Positions 1 to 7,746 of a stretch of 42,824 nucleotides of DNA are shown here, piece after piece. Numbering within the stretch: position 1 is the first letter of the stretch; each line of letters starts with the position of its first letter. The DNA is from Pseudomonas sp. (lineage in GTDB: Bacteria > Pseudomonadota > Gammaproteobacteria > Pseudomonadales > Pseudomonadaceae): contig JAUVYN010000023.1 in the NCBI GenBank assembly GCA_030603065.1, forward strand, positions 1 through 42,824. The letters are read 5' to 3'. The translations under genes were made by a program, and so were the position numbers. Below the pieces are notes generated by a model, which was given only the letters and a program-made list of their open reading frames with translations, was not told the DNA's origin and did not search any database.

Positions 1-285
1 ATCAGCCAGCGGGTTACGAAATAGTCCCTGCATCACCGCGCCGGTAAGCGCCAGCGTCGCACCTACCAGCAAGCCCATGAGGGTCCGAGGCAGGCGAATG
101 TGTTCGATGATAAGTCGAGTTTCCGCTGCCACTTCGCCCCAGCCGAGTATGGCTGCAAGGGCTCGTAACGTATCGGCCGGGTGTATGGGTACCGCGCCCA
201 GCGCCAGCGACGCCAGGATGGCGGCCAGCAACAGGGCTCCCAGCGCCAGCATGGCCAGGGAGTGGTAATGGCGAGTTACAATCAT
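1..285 (-). CDS. FecCD/BtuC-family ABC transporter permease, 5' part only
   Basis: This is the N-terminal 95 residues of an inner-membrane permease of the FecCD/BtuC family, which moves iron-siderophore, haem or cobalamin substrates with a periplasmic binding protein and an ATPase. A first hydrophobic helix (about residues 8-30, rich in L and A) is followed by the family signature [19 protein letters not shown] and then [13 protein letters not shown] at the window edge. The start is ATG at 285 with an AAGGA-like site about 7 bases upstream. The gene runs off the left edge, so the partner genes and the substrate cannot be seen. The family call is firm; the substrate is unknown. Confidence 0.88.
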   Translation of the reverse strand, partial: MIVTRHYHSLAMLALGALLLAAILASLALGAVPIHPADTLRALAAILGWGEVAAETRLIIEHIRLPRTLMGLLVGATLALTGAVMQGLFRNPLAD

Positions 286-418
286 CGATCATCCTTTGCA
301 TGGCGGCGCCGCCACCGATATGCCTGCATCCTACCCCACCCGCCACCGGGAAACCCATTGCCAGACAGACAGGCGAAGGCTGCAGAGATTTGAAGCCTAT
401 CTGTTGCGGCGCGGCGCA

Positions 419-473
419 ACTCGGTCCTGCAGCGCCGGCTAGATGGCGGAGCGGCGTGTCGCTGCTTCTGCTC
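419..473 (+). repeat. diverged partial copy of gluQRS coding sequence
   Basis: By eye, these 55 bases match gluQRS bases 3869-3923 at 50 of 55 positions without gaps, in the same orientation. Four of the five differences are transitions. In gluQRS the segment encodes roughly residues 86-104, including the zinc-binding CVC motif. In the intergenic copy the same frame still reads through but leads nowhere. Chance similarity at this level in a 43-kb window is not credible. The match stops sharply on its left side and abuts the next segment on its right. Confidence 0.8.
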
Positions 474-527
474 ATCCTGGTCACCCCTGGCAATTGGGCC
501 ACTTTGCTACTTATCAGCGCATTGCTG
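471..527 (+). repeat. diverged partial copy of the aminotransferase coding sequence
   Basis: By eye, 47 of 57 bases match the reverse complement of 2545-2601, inside the aminotransferase gene. This includes an uninterrupted 24-base identity at 504-527 versus 2545-2568. The forward frame reads ILVTPGNWATLLLISALL, against IVVTPGGSAALLLISALL in the enzyme. Weaker protein-level similarity may continue to about 585 (LADATPCLGRFTQL against MADPAYPCNRHFLRL). The segment abuts the gluQRS-like piece but lies in a different frame, so the two cannot be parts of one old gene. Confidence 0.75.
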
Positions 528-657
528 TCCGTGCGCACCCTGGCGGACGCTACGCCGTGCCTTGGCCGCTTCACCCAGCTGGGACGGCATGTGGCGGTCA
601 ATCTGGTCTGGGAGTTATAGACTGGATTGAGCTGGGCCGAGAGCGGATAATCGACGC

Positions 658-996
658 ATGATCGATGACGACGATTTTCTCTCTCGGCCCCTCTGCCGCC
701 TCGACGAGCTGCCTCCCTTCGGCAGCAAGGGACTCACTTACCAGGGCAGCGCGCTGTTCGTGGTGCGCCAGGGCGAGCGCGTTTTCGTCTACGAGAACCG
801 CTGTCCACATCGGGGAATACCGCTGGAATGGACGCCGGACCAGTTTCTCGACAGCAGCCATCGACTGATCCAGTGCGCAACCCACGGGGCCTTGTTTCTA
901 CCGGAGACCGGTGAATGTATCGCCGGCCCTTGCACCGGCGCCCACCTCACCGCCAGGGCCTGTCATATCAGTAACGGCTATCTCTGGCTCGATTGA
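658..996 (+). CDS. small Rieske [2Fe-2S] protein
   Basis: A 112-residue protein that is essentially one Rieske domain. The two cluster-binding boxes are CPHRG (about residues 45-49) and CATHGALF (about 74-81), giving the usual two Cys and two His ligands. No signal peptide or membrane helix is visible, so it is probably a cytoplasmic ferredoxin-like electron carrier or a nitrite-reductase-small-subunit-like protein. It ends 7 bases from the convergent sfsA stop. The start is ATG at 658, with AGCGGA upstream as a modest binding site. The partner oxidoreductase is not in the neighbourhood. Confidence 0.85.
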   Translation: MIDDDDFLSRPLCRLDELPPFGSKGLTYQGSALFVVRQGERVFVYENRCPHRGIPLEWTPDQFLDSSHRLIQCATHGALFLPETGECIAGPCTGAHLTARACHISNGYLWLD

Positions 997-1003
997 GCGT
1001 CAC

Positions 1004-1711
1004 CTACAGCAGGACCGGAAGCTCGCCGCCGATCAGCAGCCCTTCGGGAGAAGGTATGACGGACCACGCCAGCACTTGCACACCCGCACGATATGCCTTG
1101 CGCAATAGCGCAGCATATAGCGGGTCGATTTCGTCGGCGGGACGTACCCGATCGATGCCGCCATGCATCACGCAGAACAACAGACAGGCCCGCTGCCCGG
1201 CTTCGGCCAGGTCGGTCAACTCCAACAGATGCTTCTGTCCGCGCAGACTGACCGCATCGGGAAAGGCGCCCTCCCCTGCATCGAGCGCCAGTGTCACGCT
1301 CTTCACTTCTACCGCACAATCAACCGGATCGCTAAGAAGAAAGTCGAAGCGGCTGCCCCCCGACCTTAGGCAGACCTCTGCGCGCCGGGCGGCAAACCCG
1401 GTCAGCGGTGTGATCAAACCCGCCTCCAACCCGGAGGCGATCACCCGGTTGGCTCGGGCGCTGTGGATGCAGGCGAGCTCACCGGGCGCCGTCTCGACCA
1501 GCTCCCAGGTGCCGGGAAGCTTGCGGCCGGCCGCGCTCACCAGACGCACCCAGACTCGACTGCCTGGGCCCCCGCAATTCTTCATCGAGCCGGTATTGGG
1601 GCAATGGACGGTCAGCTCTTCGCCGCATGGCAGTCGCACGTCCGCCAGAAAGCGCTTGTAGCGGCGCAGCAGCACCGCTTCGGTAAGCGGCGATTCAAAA
1701 GGGATCAGCAT
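1004..1711 (-). CDS. sfsA: SfsA, DNA/RNA nuclease-like 'sugar fermentation stimulation' protein
   Basis: This 235-residue protein has the family's usual length. It shows the N-terminal HCPNTGSM motif (about 36-43), which follows an OB-like DNA-binding part, and then a restriction-endonuclease-like core with VEVKSVTL and a downstream LRGQKHLLEL stretch. SfsA proteins were first described as maltose-metabolism stimulators in E. coli; the fold suggests nuclease activity, but the physiological role is not settled. The start ATG overlaps the last 7 bases of the upstream aminotransferase, so the two are very likely co-transcribed and translationally coupled. Confidence 0.93.
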   Translation of the reverse strand: MLIPFESPLTEAVLLRRYKRFLADVRLPCGEELTVHCPNTGSMKNCGGPGSRVWVRLVSAAGRKLPGTWELVETAPGELACIHSARANRVIASGLEAGLITPLTGFAARRAEVCLRSGGSRFDFLLSDPVDCAVEVKSVTLALDAGEGAFPDAVSLRGQKHLLELTDLAEAGQRACLLFCVMHGGIDRVRPADEIDPLYAALLRKAYRAGVQVLAWSVIPSPEGLLIGGELPVLL

Positions 1712-2883
1712 TCAGGCCAGCTCCGCAGCCCCAGCTGCAGACGCGAGACAGCCATCTCCAGTCGCTCCAGCGACGTGGTATAGGCGAAGCGGACATGCTG
1801 ATTGGCACGGTGAAAGCCGAAGTCGAGGCCAGGGGTGAAAGCTACCTTCTGGGTCTCGATCATGTGCTGGCAGAGCCTTGCACTATCTCCACCAAGCCTG
1901 CTGCTATCGGCATATAAATAGAACGCGCCATCCGGTGTGACAGGGATTTCGAAACCAATGTCGCGCAGCGCCGGGAGCAGAAAGTTGCGGCGCGCCTGAA
2001 AGGCGCCCCGGCGCGTCTCGCAAATGGCCAGACTTTCCTCTTCGAATGCAGCCAGGGCTGCCACCTGCGCCATGTGCGGGGCGCATATGTAGAGGTTCTG
2101 TGCGAGTTTCTCCAGTTCACCGATCGCTGCTTCCGGCGCCACCAGCCAGCCGAGCCGCCAGCCGGTCATGCCGAAGTACTTGGAGAAGCTGTTGAGCACG
2201 AAGGCATCCTGCGCGACCTCCAGTACCGAGGTCGCGTCACACCCGTAGGTAAGGCCGTGATAGATCTCGTCAACGATCAGCTCGCCGCCGAGACGCCGGG
2301 TGGTTTCGGCCAGGCCGCTGAGTTGCTCGCGGCTGAGCAAGGTGCCCGTGGGATTGGACGGCGAGGCCGCCAGCACGGCACAGCAGTCAGCATCCCAGTG
2401 CGCCTCGAGCAGTTGCGCATCGAGCTGATACTGGCTATCCGGGCCGACCGGCACCAGTTTGGCACTGCCCTCCACCAGCCGCAAAAAATGGCGGTTGCAG
2501 GGATAGGCCGGATCGGCCATGACCACCTTGCGTCCCGCCTCGACCAGCAATGCGCTGATAAGTAGCAATGCGGCCGAGCCGCCGGGGGTAACCACGATGC
2601 GCCGCGGATCGATATCCAGACCATGGCGACTCTGGTACAGCCCGGCGATAGCCTCGCGCAACTCAGGCAACCCCAGCGCCGGCGTGTACCCGGTGCAGCC
2701 AGCCGCGAGCGCAGCCTGCCCGGCGCGGATTATTGGCGCGGGGGTGGCAAAATCCGGTTCGCCGATCTCCATGTGAATCACCTCGTGCCCCAGCGCTTCA
2801 AGCTCTCGGGCGCGGGCCAGCACGGCCATGACGTGAAACGGCTGGATCTCGAGGGCACGTCTGGCCCACCGCGCTTGCTGCAT
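1705..2883 (-). CDS. pyridoxal-phosphate aminotransferase, class I/II
   Basis: A 392-residue fold-type I aminotransferase. Visible landmarks are IGEPDFATPAP near the N-terminus, the cofactor-binding VTPGGSAALLL (about 97-107), SPSNPTG, and the catalytic lysine in SFSKYFGMTGWRLGW (Lys235), followed by the C-terminal arginine region around QHVRFAYTTS. The family includes aspartate, alanine and valine-pyruvate aminotransferases; the substrate cannot be decided from sequence. I chose ATG 2883, preceded by AAGGGG, over a 62-codon longer frame that lacks family similarity. It is divergent from dksA and overlaps sfsA. An internal piece is copied at 471-527. Confidence 0.88.
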   Translation of the reverse strand: MQQARWARRALEIQPFHVMAVLARARELEALGHEVIHMEIGEPDFATPAPIIRAGQAALAAGCTGYTPALGLPELREAIAGLYQSRHGLDIDPRRIVVTPGGSAALLLISALLVEAGRKVVMADPAYPCNRHFLRLVEGSAKLVPVGPDSQYQLDAQLLEAHWDADCCAVLAASPSNPTGTLLSREQLSGLAETTRRLGGELIVDEIYHGLTYGCDATSVLEVAQDAFVLNSFSKYFGMTGWRLGWLVAPEAAIGELEKLAQNLYICAPHMAQVAALAAFEEESLAICETRRGAFQARRNFLLPALRDIGFEIPVTPDGAFYLYADSSRLGGDSARLCQHMIETQKVAFTPGLDFGFHRANQHVRFAYTTSLERLEMAVSRLQLGLRSWPEC

Positions 2884-3107
2884 TGCTTCATCCCCTTCGG
2901 TAAAAGCGGATGATACCCCTGCCGTCAAACTCGACAAAGCTTCTGGGCGGCCGCGGAATTGGCTATATTGTGTATCGGACGGCAAACAGTAGCGCGGCAG
3001 GCGAGGTTCTGGTAGCTTTGCCCGCTTGCATGCCCCAGGGACCCCATTCGCATGGCGAATGACGGCCACCTGACACAGGACGATCGAGCAAAAAGTGAGG
3101 CGGTCTC

Positions 3108-3551
3108 ATGCCCAGCAATGCCAAACAAAAGAATTCGCTGTTGATCCGCGGCTTTGTTCCCTATCAGGAGAAGAAAGGCGAGGAGTACATGAACCAGGAT
3201 CAGCTCGCCCACTTCGCGGCCATCCTCAATGCCTGGAAACAGGAGCTCATGGAGGAAGTTGATCGTACCGTGCATCACATGCAGGACGAAGCGGCGAACT
3301 TCCCGGACCCGGCTGATCGCGCCAGCCAGGAAGAAGAGTTCAGCCTTGAACTGCGCGCCCGTGACCGTGAGCGCAAGCTGATCAAGAAGATTGATCAGAC
3401 CCTGCAGCGTATCGAGGAAGAGGACTATGGCTTCTGCGACTCCTGCGGTGTAGAGATCGGTATTCGCCGGCTCGAAGCCCGTCCCACCGCCACGCTCTGC
3501 ATCGACTGCAAGACCCTGGCGGAGATCAAGGAAAAGCAGATCGGCGGCTAG
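3108..3551 (+). CDS. dksA: RNA polymerase-binding transcription factor DksA
   Basis: This 147-residue protein binds the RNA polymerase secondary channel and works with (p)ppGpp to reset transcription of rRNA and stress genes. The coiled-coil tip motif DPADRAS (the DxxDxA residues) is intact, and a C-terminal zinc finger is formed by CDSC and CIDC. The N-terminal RGF and [11 protein letters not shown] segments match Pseudomonas DksA. The start is ATG 3108 with GAGG 8 bases upstream. It lies 61 bases before gluQRS, the usual pairing in proteobacteria. The 224-base region upstream is shared with the divergent aminotransferase gene. Confidence 0.97.
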   Translation: MPSNAKQKNSLLIRGFVPYQEKKGEEYMNQDQLAHFAAILNAWKQELMEEVDRTVHHMQDEAANFPDPADRASQEEEFSLELRARDRERKLIKKIDQTLQRIEEEDYGFCDSCGVEIGIRRLEARPTATLCIDCKTLAEIKEKQIGG

Positions 3552-3612
3552 GTTCTCCCCTTTCGCGGCAGCGTCCAACCGGCCTGCCGCATCCCGGCCA
3601 AGGCATCCAGCC

Positions 3613-4503
3613 ATGCATGGCAATCGGTATACCGGGCGATTCGCTCCCACCCCAAGCGGTAAATTACATTTCGGCTCCCTGCTCGCAGCTCTGGCCAGCT
3701 ACATCGATGCGCGTCACCATGGCGGCCGGTGGCTGATGCGCATGGAAGACCTCGACAAACCGCGGGAGGTCCCGGGTGCTGCAGACGACATCCTGCACAC
3801 CCTGGATGTGTATGGGCTGCACTGGGACGGATCCGTGGTCCGCCAGAGCGAGCGTCTGGAGCTTTACCACTCGGTTCTGCAGCGCTGGCTAGATAGCGGA
3901 GCGGCGTATCGCTGCGTCTGCTCCAGGCGCGACCTGGACGGTCATGTCGTGTACCCGGGCACCTGCCGTCAGCGCAACCTCACCGCCGCCCCAGGCCAGG
4001 CTATTCGAGTCAAAACGCCCGATCAGGTGCTCGGTTTCGTTGATCGATTGCAGGGTGCCTTCTCTCAGCACCTGCAGAGGGAGGTCGGCGACTTCGTGGT
4101 TAAACGCCGCGACGGCATCATCGCCTATCAACTGGCCGTGGTGGTCGATGACATTGACCAGCAGGTCAATCAGGTCGTCCGTGGTGCCGATCTGATGGAT
4201 TCCACGCCGCGTCAGCTCTGGCTGTATGCGCTGCTCGGCAAACCGAGCCCAACCTACCTGCACATTCCACTGATCATGCGCCCGGATGGCCAGAAACTCA
4301 GCAAGCGACTGGCATCACCGCCGCTTGACTCCAAGACTGCGCCAGCGACACTGCACCGGGGCCTGCACGCCCTAGGTCAGCGGCCACCCGCTGAGCTGGC
4401 CAATGCGCCGGTTGCGGAACAGCTCGTCTGGGCGGTGGCGAACTGGCAGCCGATGGCGATACCCGCACTCACCAACCGGCTCGAGGCCGAGCTGGACGCC
4501 TGA
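3613..4503 (+). CDS. gluQ: glutamyl-queuosine tRNA(Asp) synthetase
   Basis: GluQRS is a glutamyl-tRNA synthetase paralogue lacking the anticodon-binding domain. It attaches glutamate to queuosine at position 34 of tRNA(Asp). The 296 residues contain the nucleotide-binding signature APTPSGKLHFGSL (about 12-24), a zinc site CVC...YPGTC (about 100-118), and the KMSKS-equivalent KLSKR near residue 236. The shortness compared with GltX and the position behind dksA support GluQRS over a discriminating GltX. A 55-base internal part recurs at 419-473. Confidence 0.95.
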   Translation: MHGNRYTGRFAPTPSGKLHFGSLLAALASYIDARHHGGRWLMRMEDLDKPREVPGAADDILHTLDVYGLHWDGSVVRQSERLELYHSVLQRWLDSGAAYRCVCSRRDLDGHVVYPGTCRQRNLTAAPGQAIRVKTPDQVLGFVDRLQGAFSQHLQREVGDFVVKRRDGIIAYQLAVVVDDIDQQVNQVVRGADLMDSTPRQLWLYALLGKPSPTYLHIPLIMRPDGQKLSKRLASPPLDSKTAPATLHRGLHALGQRPPAELANAPVAEQLVWAVANWQPMAIPALTNRLEAELDA

Positions 4504-4607
4504 TAGCTTGGCAACGGAGTCGCCGCTGATTACCATCAGTCGACATTCCGGCGCCGGGGCTGGCAGCGAGTCATGCGCGGACCTGGCACAAAGGATACAC
4601 AAACGTC

Positions 4608-4784
4608 ATGTACATCTATCGACTGGTACTTCTGCTGGTCATCGGCATCTACCTGTTCTCGCCAGCAATCATGGACTGGTGGATAGAGCCCCAAGGAGCC
4701 TGGTATCGCCCCTACATGCTCTGGTTGATCCTGATAATCGCCGGCATGCTGCTGCAGAGCCCCAAGGACGCCGATGAGCTTTGA
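4608..4784 (+). CDS. cbrX: small two-helix membrane protein CbrX, overlapping cbrA
   Basis: A 58-residue protein starting MYIYRLVLLLVIGIYLFSP, with two hydrophobic segments (about 4-22 and 36-50) joined by a short WWIEPQGAWYRPY loop. Its stop lies 11 bases inside cbrA (cbrA ATG at 4774), an arrangement that favours translational coupling. A small gene at this position is conserved upstream of cbrA in pseudomonads and has been called cbrX; I recall this name from the literature. AAAGGA lies about 12 bases before the start. It may modulate membrane insertion or activity of the CbrA transporter domain, but that is inference. Confidence 0.85.
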   Translation: MYIYRLVLLLVIGIYLFSPAIMDWWIEPQGAWYRPYMLWLILIIAGMLLQSPKDADEL

Positions 4785-7716
4785 TCTCAGCCTGCTGGTC
4801 CTGATCAGTATCATCTACCTGCTGGCGCTGTTCGGCGTCGCCTGGATAACTGAAAAGGGCCTGGTCCCTCAGGCGGTTCTGCGACACCCAGCAACCTACA
4901 CTCTTTCCCTGGGCGTGTACGCCAGCGCCTGGGCCTTTTACGGAACCGTCGGGCTCGCCTATCAGTACGGCTACGGATTTCTCACCTACTATCTGGGCAT
5001 CTGCGGAGCCTTTCTGCTGGCACCAGTACTCCTCAGTCCGATTCTGCGTATCACCCGCACCTATCAGCTGTCTTCTCTTGCCGATCTGTTCGCCTTCCGC
5101 TTCCGCAGCACCTGGGCAGGTACACTGACCACCGTGCTCATGGTACTCGGCGTCCTGCCGCTGCTGGCCCTGCAGATCCAGGCGGTCGCCGACTCGGTCC
5201 AGATCCTCACCCGCGACCAGCGCCAGCACTGGGTCGCGCTTGGCTTCTGCCTGCTGATCATCCTGTTCGCGATCCTGTTTGGCGCACGTCACATTTCGAC
5301 CCGCGAAAAACACGAGGGTCTGGTGGCTGCGATCGCGTTCGAATCGCTGATCAAGCTGATCGCCATAGGCGCGGTCGGTCTCTACGCGCTTTTCGTGGTA
5401 TTCGATGGTCCGGCCGGGCTCGAGCTTTGGCTGGCCAACAACCAGCAAGCGCTCAAGACCCTGCATACTCCCCTCCAGGAAGGTCCATGGCGCACGTTGC
5501 TGCTGGTATTCTTCGCTGCGGCAATCGTCATGCCGCACATGTATCACATGGCCTTTGCCGAAAACCTCAACCCTCGAGCCATCGGAACCGCCAGTTGGGG
5601 ACTTCCGCTGTTTCTGCTGCTGATCAGCCTGGCGGTTCCGCCGATCCTCTGGGCGGGGTTGCACCTTAATGTCTCAACCAACCCCGAGTACTTCACGCTT
5701 GGCCTGGGTGTGGCGGCCGGGGCCGACTGGCTGACCTTGCTGGCGTACATCGGCGGGCTCTCCGCATCCAGCGGGCTGATGATCGTCGTAACGCTGGCAC
5801 TTTCCGGCATGGTGCTCAACCATCTCGTTTTACCGGTCTACCAGCCGAGCGCCGACAACAACATCTATCGCTGGCTGCGCTGGACACGGCGTACCCTGAT
5901 CGCAGCCATCATCATGGCCAGCTACGGCTTCTACCGCATGCTCGGTGCCGAGCAGGACCTGGCCAATCTCGGTATCGCGTCCTTCGTCGCGACCGTTCAG
6001 TTCCTGCCGGGGGCGCTCTGCGTGTTGTACTGGCCGCAGGCCAACCGCCGCGGATTCATCGGTGGACTGGTCACCGGCATGGCGATCTGGGCGCTTACGC
6101 TGCTACTGCCGCTCATCAGCGAACTGCATGGCCTGAGCCTGTTCGGACTGACGCTCAGCTTCAATGCAGATACCTGGCATCTCGCGGCAATCGCCTCGCT
6201 GGCAGCCAATATAGTAGTGCTGACGCTGGTCTCTCTGTTTACCCAGCGTTCACCGGAAGAGCGAGCCGCGGCGGAGGCCTGTGCGGTAGACAATGTGAGC
6301 CGACCCCAGCGCATGGAGCTCATTGCCGTCTCACCACAGGAGTTCGCCCAGCAATTGGCCAAGCCCTTGGGCAACAAGATCGCCCAGCAGGAGGTGGAAC
6401 AGGCGTTGAACGATCTCAAGCTCCCCTTCGACGAGCGCCGTCCCTATGCCCTGCGCCGCCTGCGCGACCGACTCGAGGCCAATCTGTCAGGCCTGATGGG
6501 GCCGGCAGTCGCCCAGGAAATGATCGAGACATTTCTGCCATTCAAGCTGGCCCGCGACGGTTATGTCACTCAGGACATCCATTTCATCGAGAATCGGCTG
6601 GAGGATTACCACTCACGCCTGACCGGCCTTGCCGCAGAACTCGACGCCTTGCGACGCTACCATCGGCAGACGCTGCAGGATTTGCCGATGGGTGTCTGCT
6701 CTCTGGCCAAGGACAATGAAGTGATCATGTGGAACCGGGCCATGCAGTCGCTCACCGGGATCAGCGCAGACAGTGTCATCGGCTCACGCCTGGGTAACCT
6801 GCCCGAGCCATGGAACTCCCTGCTAGAGCGCTTCGTAGCGGACGAATCCTCGCACCTGCACAAGCAGAAACTGCTGGTCAATGGACACACGCAGTGGCTG
6901 AACCTGCACAAGGCCGCCATCGACGAGCCGGGCAATGTAGGTAGTGGCCTGGTTGTGCTGATCGAAGACCAGACCGAGACCCAGATGCTCGAAGACGAGC
7001 TGATGCATTCCGAGCGCCTCGCCTCGATCGGCCGCCTCGCAGCGGGCGTAGCCCACGAGATCGGCAACCCCATCACCGGCATCGCCTGCCTGGCGCAGAA
7101 TCTGCGCGAAGAGTCCGATCAGCCGGAGGCAAAGGAAATGGCCGAGCAAGTACTCGAGCAGACCCGTCGGGTATCGCGCATCGTCCAGTCGATGGTGAAC
7201 TTCGCCCATGTCGGCAGCCGTCACAACAATGCCAACGAGGCAGTAGATCTCGCGGCCTGCACCAGCGAGGCGATACATCTGCTGTCACTCAACCGCAAGG
7301 GAGCCGAAGTCAGATATGTTAATCTGTGCAATCCGGATCATCTTGCCGCCGGCGACAGCCAGCGGCTGGTGCAGGTGCTGATCAACCTCCTGGGCAACGC
7401 CCGGGATGCCAGCCGCGATGGCGACAATGTCACCATCAAGACAGTGCAGGACGAACACCACATTCTGCTCACGGTTGAGGACCAGGGCAGCGGGATCGAC
7501 CGGGAAATCATGGACAGGTTGTTCGAGCCCTTCTTTACCACCAAGGAGCCAGGGACAGGAACCGGGCTCGGATTGGCACTGGTCTACTCCATCATCGAAG
7601 AGCACTATGGGCAAATCACGGTGGATAGCCCGGTAGACCATGGCACGATGCGGGGAACGCGGTTTTCCATTACCCTCCCCCGCTACAGCACAACGGGTAA
7701 CCTGGCGCATGCCTGA
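4774..7716 (+). CDS. cbrA: CbrA, transporter-domain sensor histidine kinase
   Basis: A 980-residue two-component sensor controlling carbon/nitrogen balance and histidine, proline and arginine use in pseudomonads. The N-terminal half (about 1-500) is a sodium/solute-symporter (SLC5-like) domain with about a dozen hydrophobic helices. A linker, a PAS-like domain (DLPMGVCSLAKDNEVIMWNRA), HisKA with the phospho-acceptor in AAGVAHEIGNP (His761) and an HATPase domain with LINLLGNARDAS, DQGSGID and GTGTGLGLALV follow. It overlaps cbrX and is followed 30 bases later by its response regulator cbrB. The transporter-like part reportedly takes up histidine. Confidence 0.97.
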   Translation: MSFDLSLLVLISIIYLLALFGVAWITEKGLVPQAVLRHPATYTLSLGVYASAWAFYGTVGLAYQYGYGFLTYYLGICGAFLLAPVLLSPILRITRTYQLSSLADLFAFRFRSTWAGTLTTVLMVLGVLPLLALQIQAVADSVQILTRDQRQHWVALGFCLLIILFAILFGARHISTREKHEGLVAAIAFESLIKLIAIGAVGLYALFVVFDGPAGLELWLANNQQALKTLHTPLQEGPWRTLLLVFFAAAIVMPHMYHMAFAENLNPRAIGTASWGLPLFLLLISLAVPPILWAGLHLNVSTNPEYFTLGLGVAAGADWLTLLAYIGGLSASSGLMIVVTLALSGMVLNHLVLPVYQPSADNNIYRWLRWTRRTLIAAIIMASYGFYRMLGAEQDLANLGIASFVATVQFLPGALCVLYWPQANRRGFIGGLVTGMAIWALTLLLPLISELHGLSLFGLTLSFNADTWHLAAIASLAANIVVLTLVSLFTQRSPEERAAAEACAVDNVSRPQRMELIAVSPQEFAQQLAKPLGNKIAQQEVEQALNDLKLPFDERRPYALRRLRDRLEANLSGLMGPAVAQEMIETFLPFKLARDGYVTQDIHFIENRLEDYHSRLTGLAAELDALRRYHRQTLQDLPMGVCSLAKDNEVIMWNRAMQSLTGISADSVIGSRLGNLPEPWNSLLERFVADESSHLHKQKLLVNGHTQWLNLHKAAIDEPGNVGSGLVVLIEDQTETQMLEDELMHSERLASIGRLAAGVAHEIGNPITGIACLAQNLREESDQPEAKEMAEQVLEQTRRVSRIVQSMVNFAHVGSRHNNANEAVDLAACTSEAIHLLSLNRKGAEVRYVNLCNPDHLAAGDSQRLVQVLINLLGNARDASRDGDNVTIKTVQDEHHILLTVEDQGSGIDREIMDRLFEPFFTTKEPGTGTGLGLALVYSIIEEHYGQITVDSPVDHGTMRGTRFSITLPRYSTTGNLAHA

Positions 7717-7746
7717 TGTCGGCGAGCGCCACGCACGAGGTAGATG

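Larger units (their letters stand above)
286..657. other. gene-free stretch of 372 bases with mosaic homology to nearby genes
   Basis: I find no convincing gene here. A 106-codon open frame (300-620, forward) has no ribosome binding site and has a chimeric composition. The middle of the stretch (419-527) consists of two abutting segments that resemble internal coding parts of gluQRS and of the aminotransferase gene, in different reading frames (see the two repeat entries). A perfect 14-base palindrome, TGGCGGCGCCGCCA, lies at 301-314, 15 bases upstream of the permease start, and could be an operator or a leader hairpin. Bases 528-657 should contain the promoter of the Rieske gene, but no clear -35/-10 pair stands out. 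Confidence 0.6.

Noticed and set aside
320-418. Cobalamin riboswitch upstream of the FecCD permease
   Set aside because: The reverse strand has CCGCAAC and scattered similar bits, but no intact GCCACTG box and no ordered core.
300-620. A 106-codon forward ORF
   Set aside because: No ribosome binding site before the ATG, and its middle consists of out-of-frame and reused pieces of gluQRS and aminotransferase coding sequence.
585-620. C-terminus GRHVAVNLVWEL resembling the end of a TonB-dependent receptor
   Set aside because: Only a dozen residues; the preceding sequence has no barrel features and looks aminotransferase-derived. Likely chance.
2941-2969. TTCTGG-N17-TATATT as the dksA promoter
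   Set aside because: The -10 is fair but the -35 matches only half of the consensus; not strong enough to list.
4584-4600. TGGCAC before cbrX as a sigma-54 promoter
   Set aside because: The -12 GC element is missing at the required 10-base distance.
4669-5664. 331-codon reverse ORF opposite cbrA
   Set aside because: Shadow of the transporter-domain coding sequence; no binding site and low-complexity E/Q/R composition.
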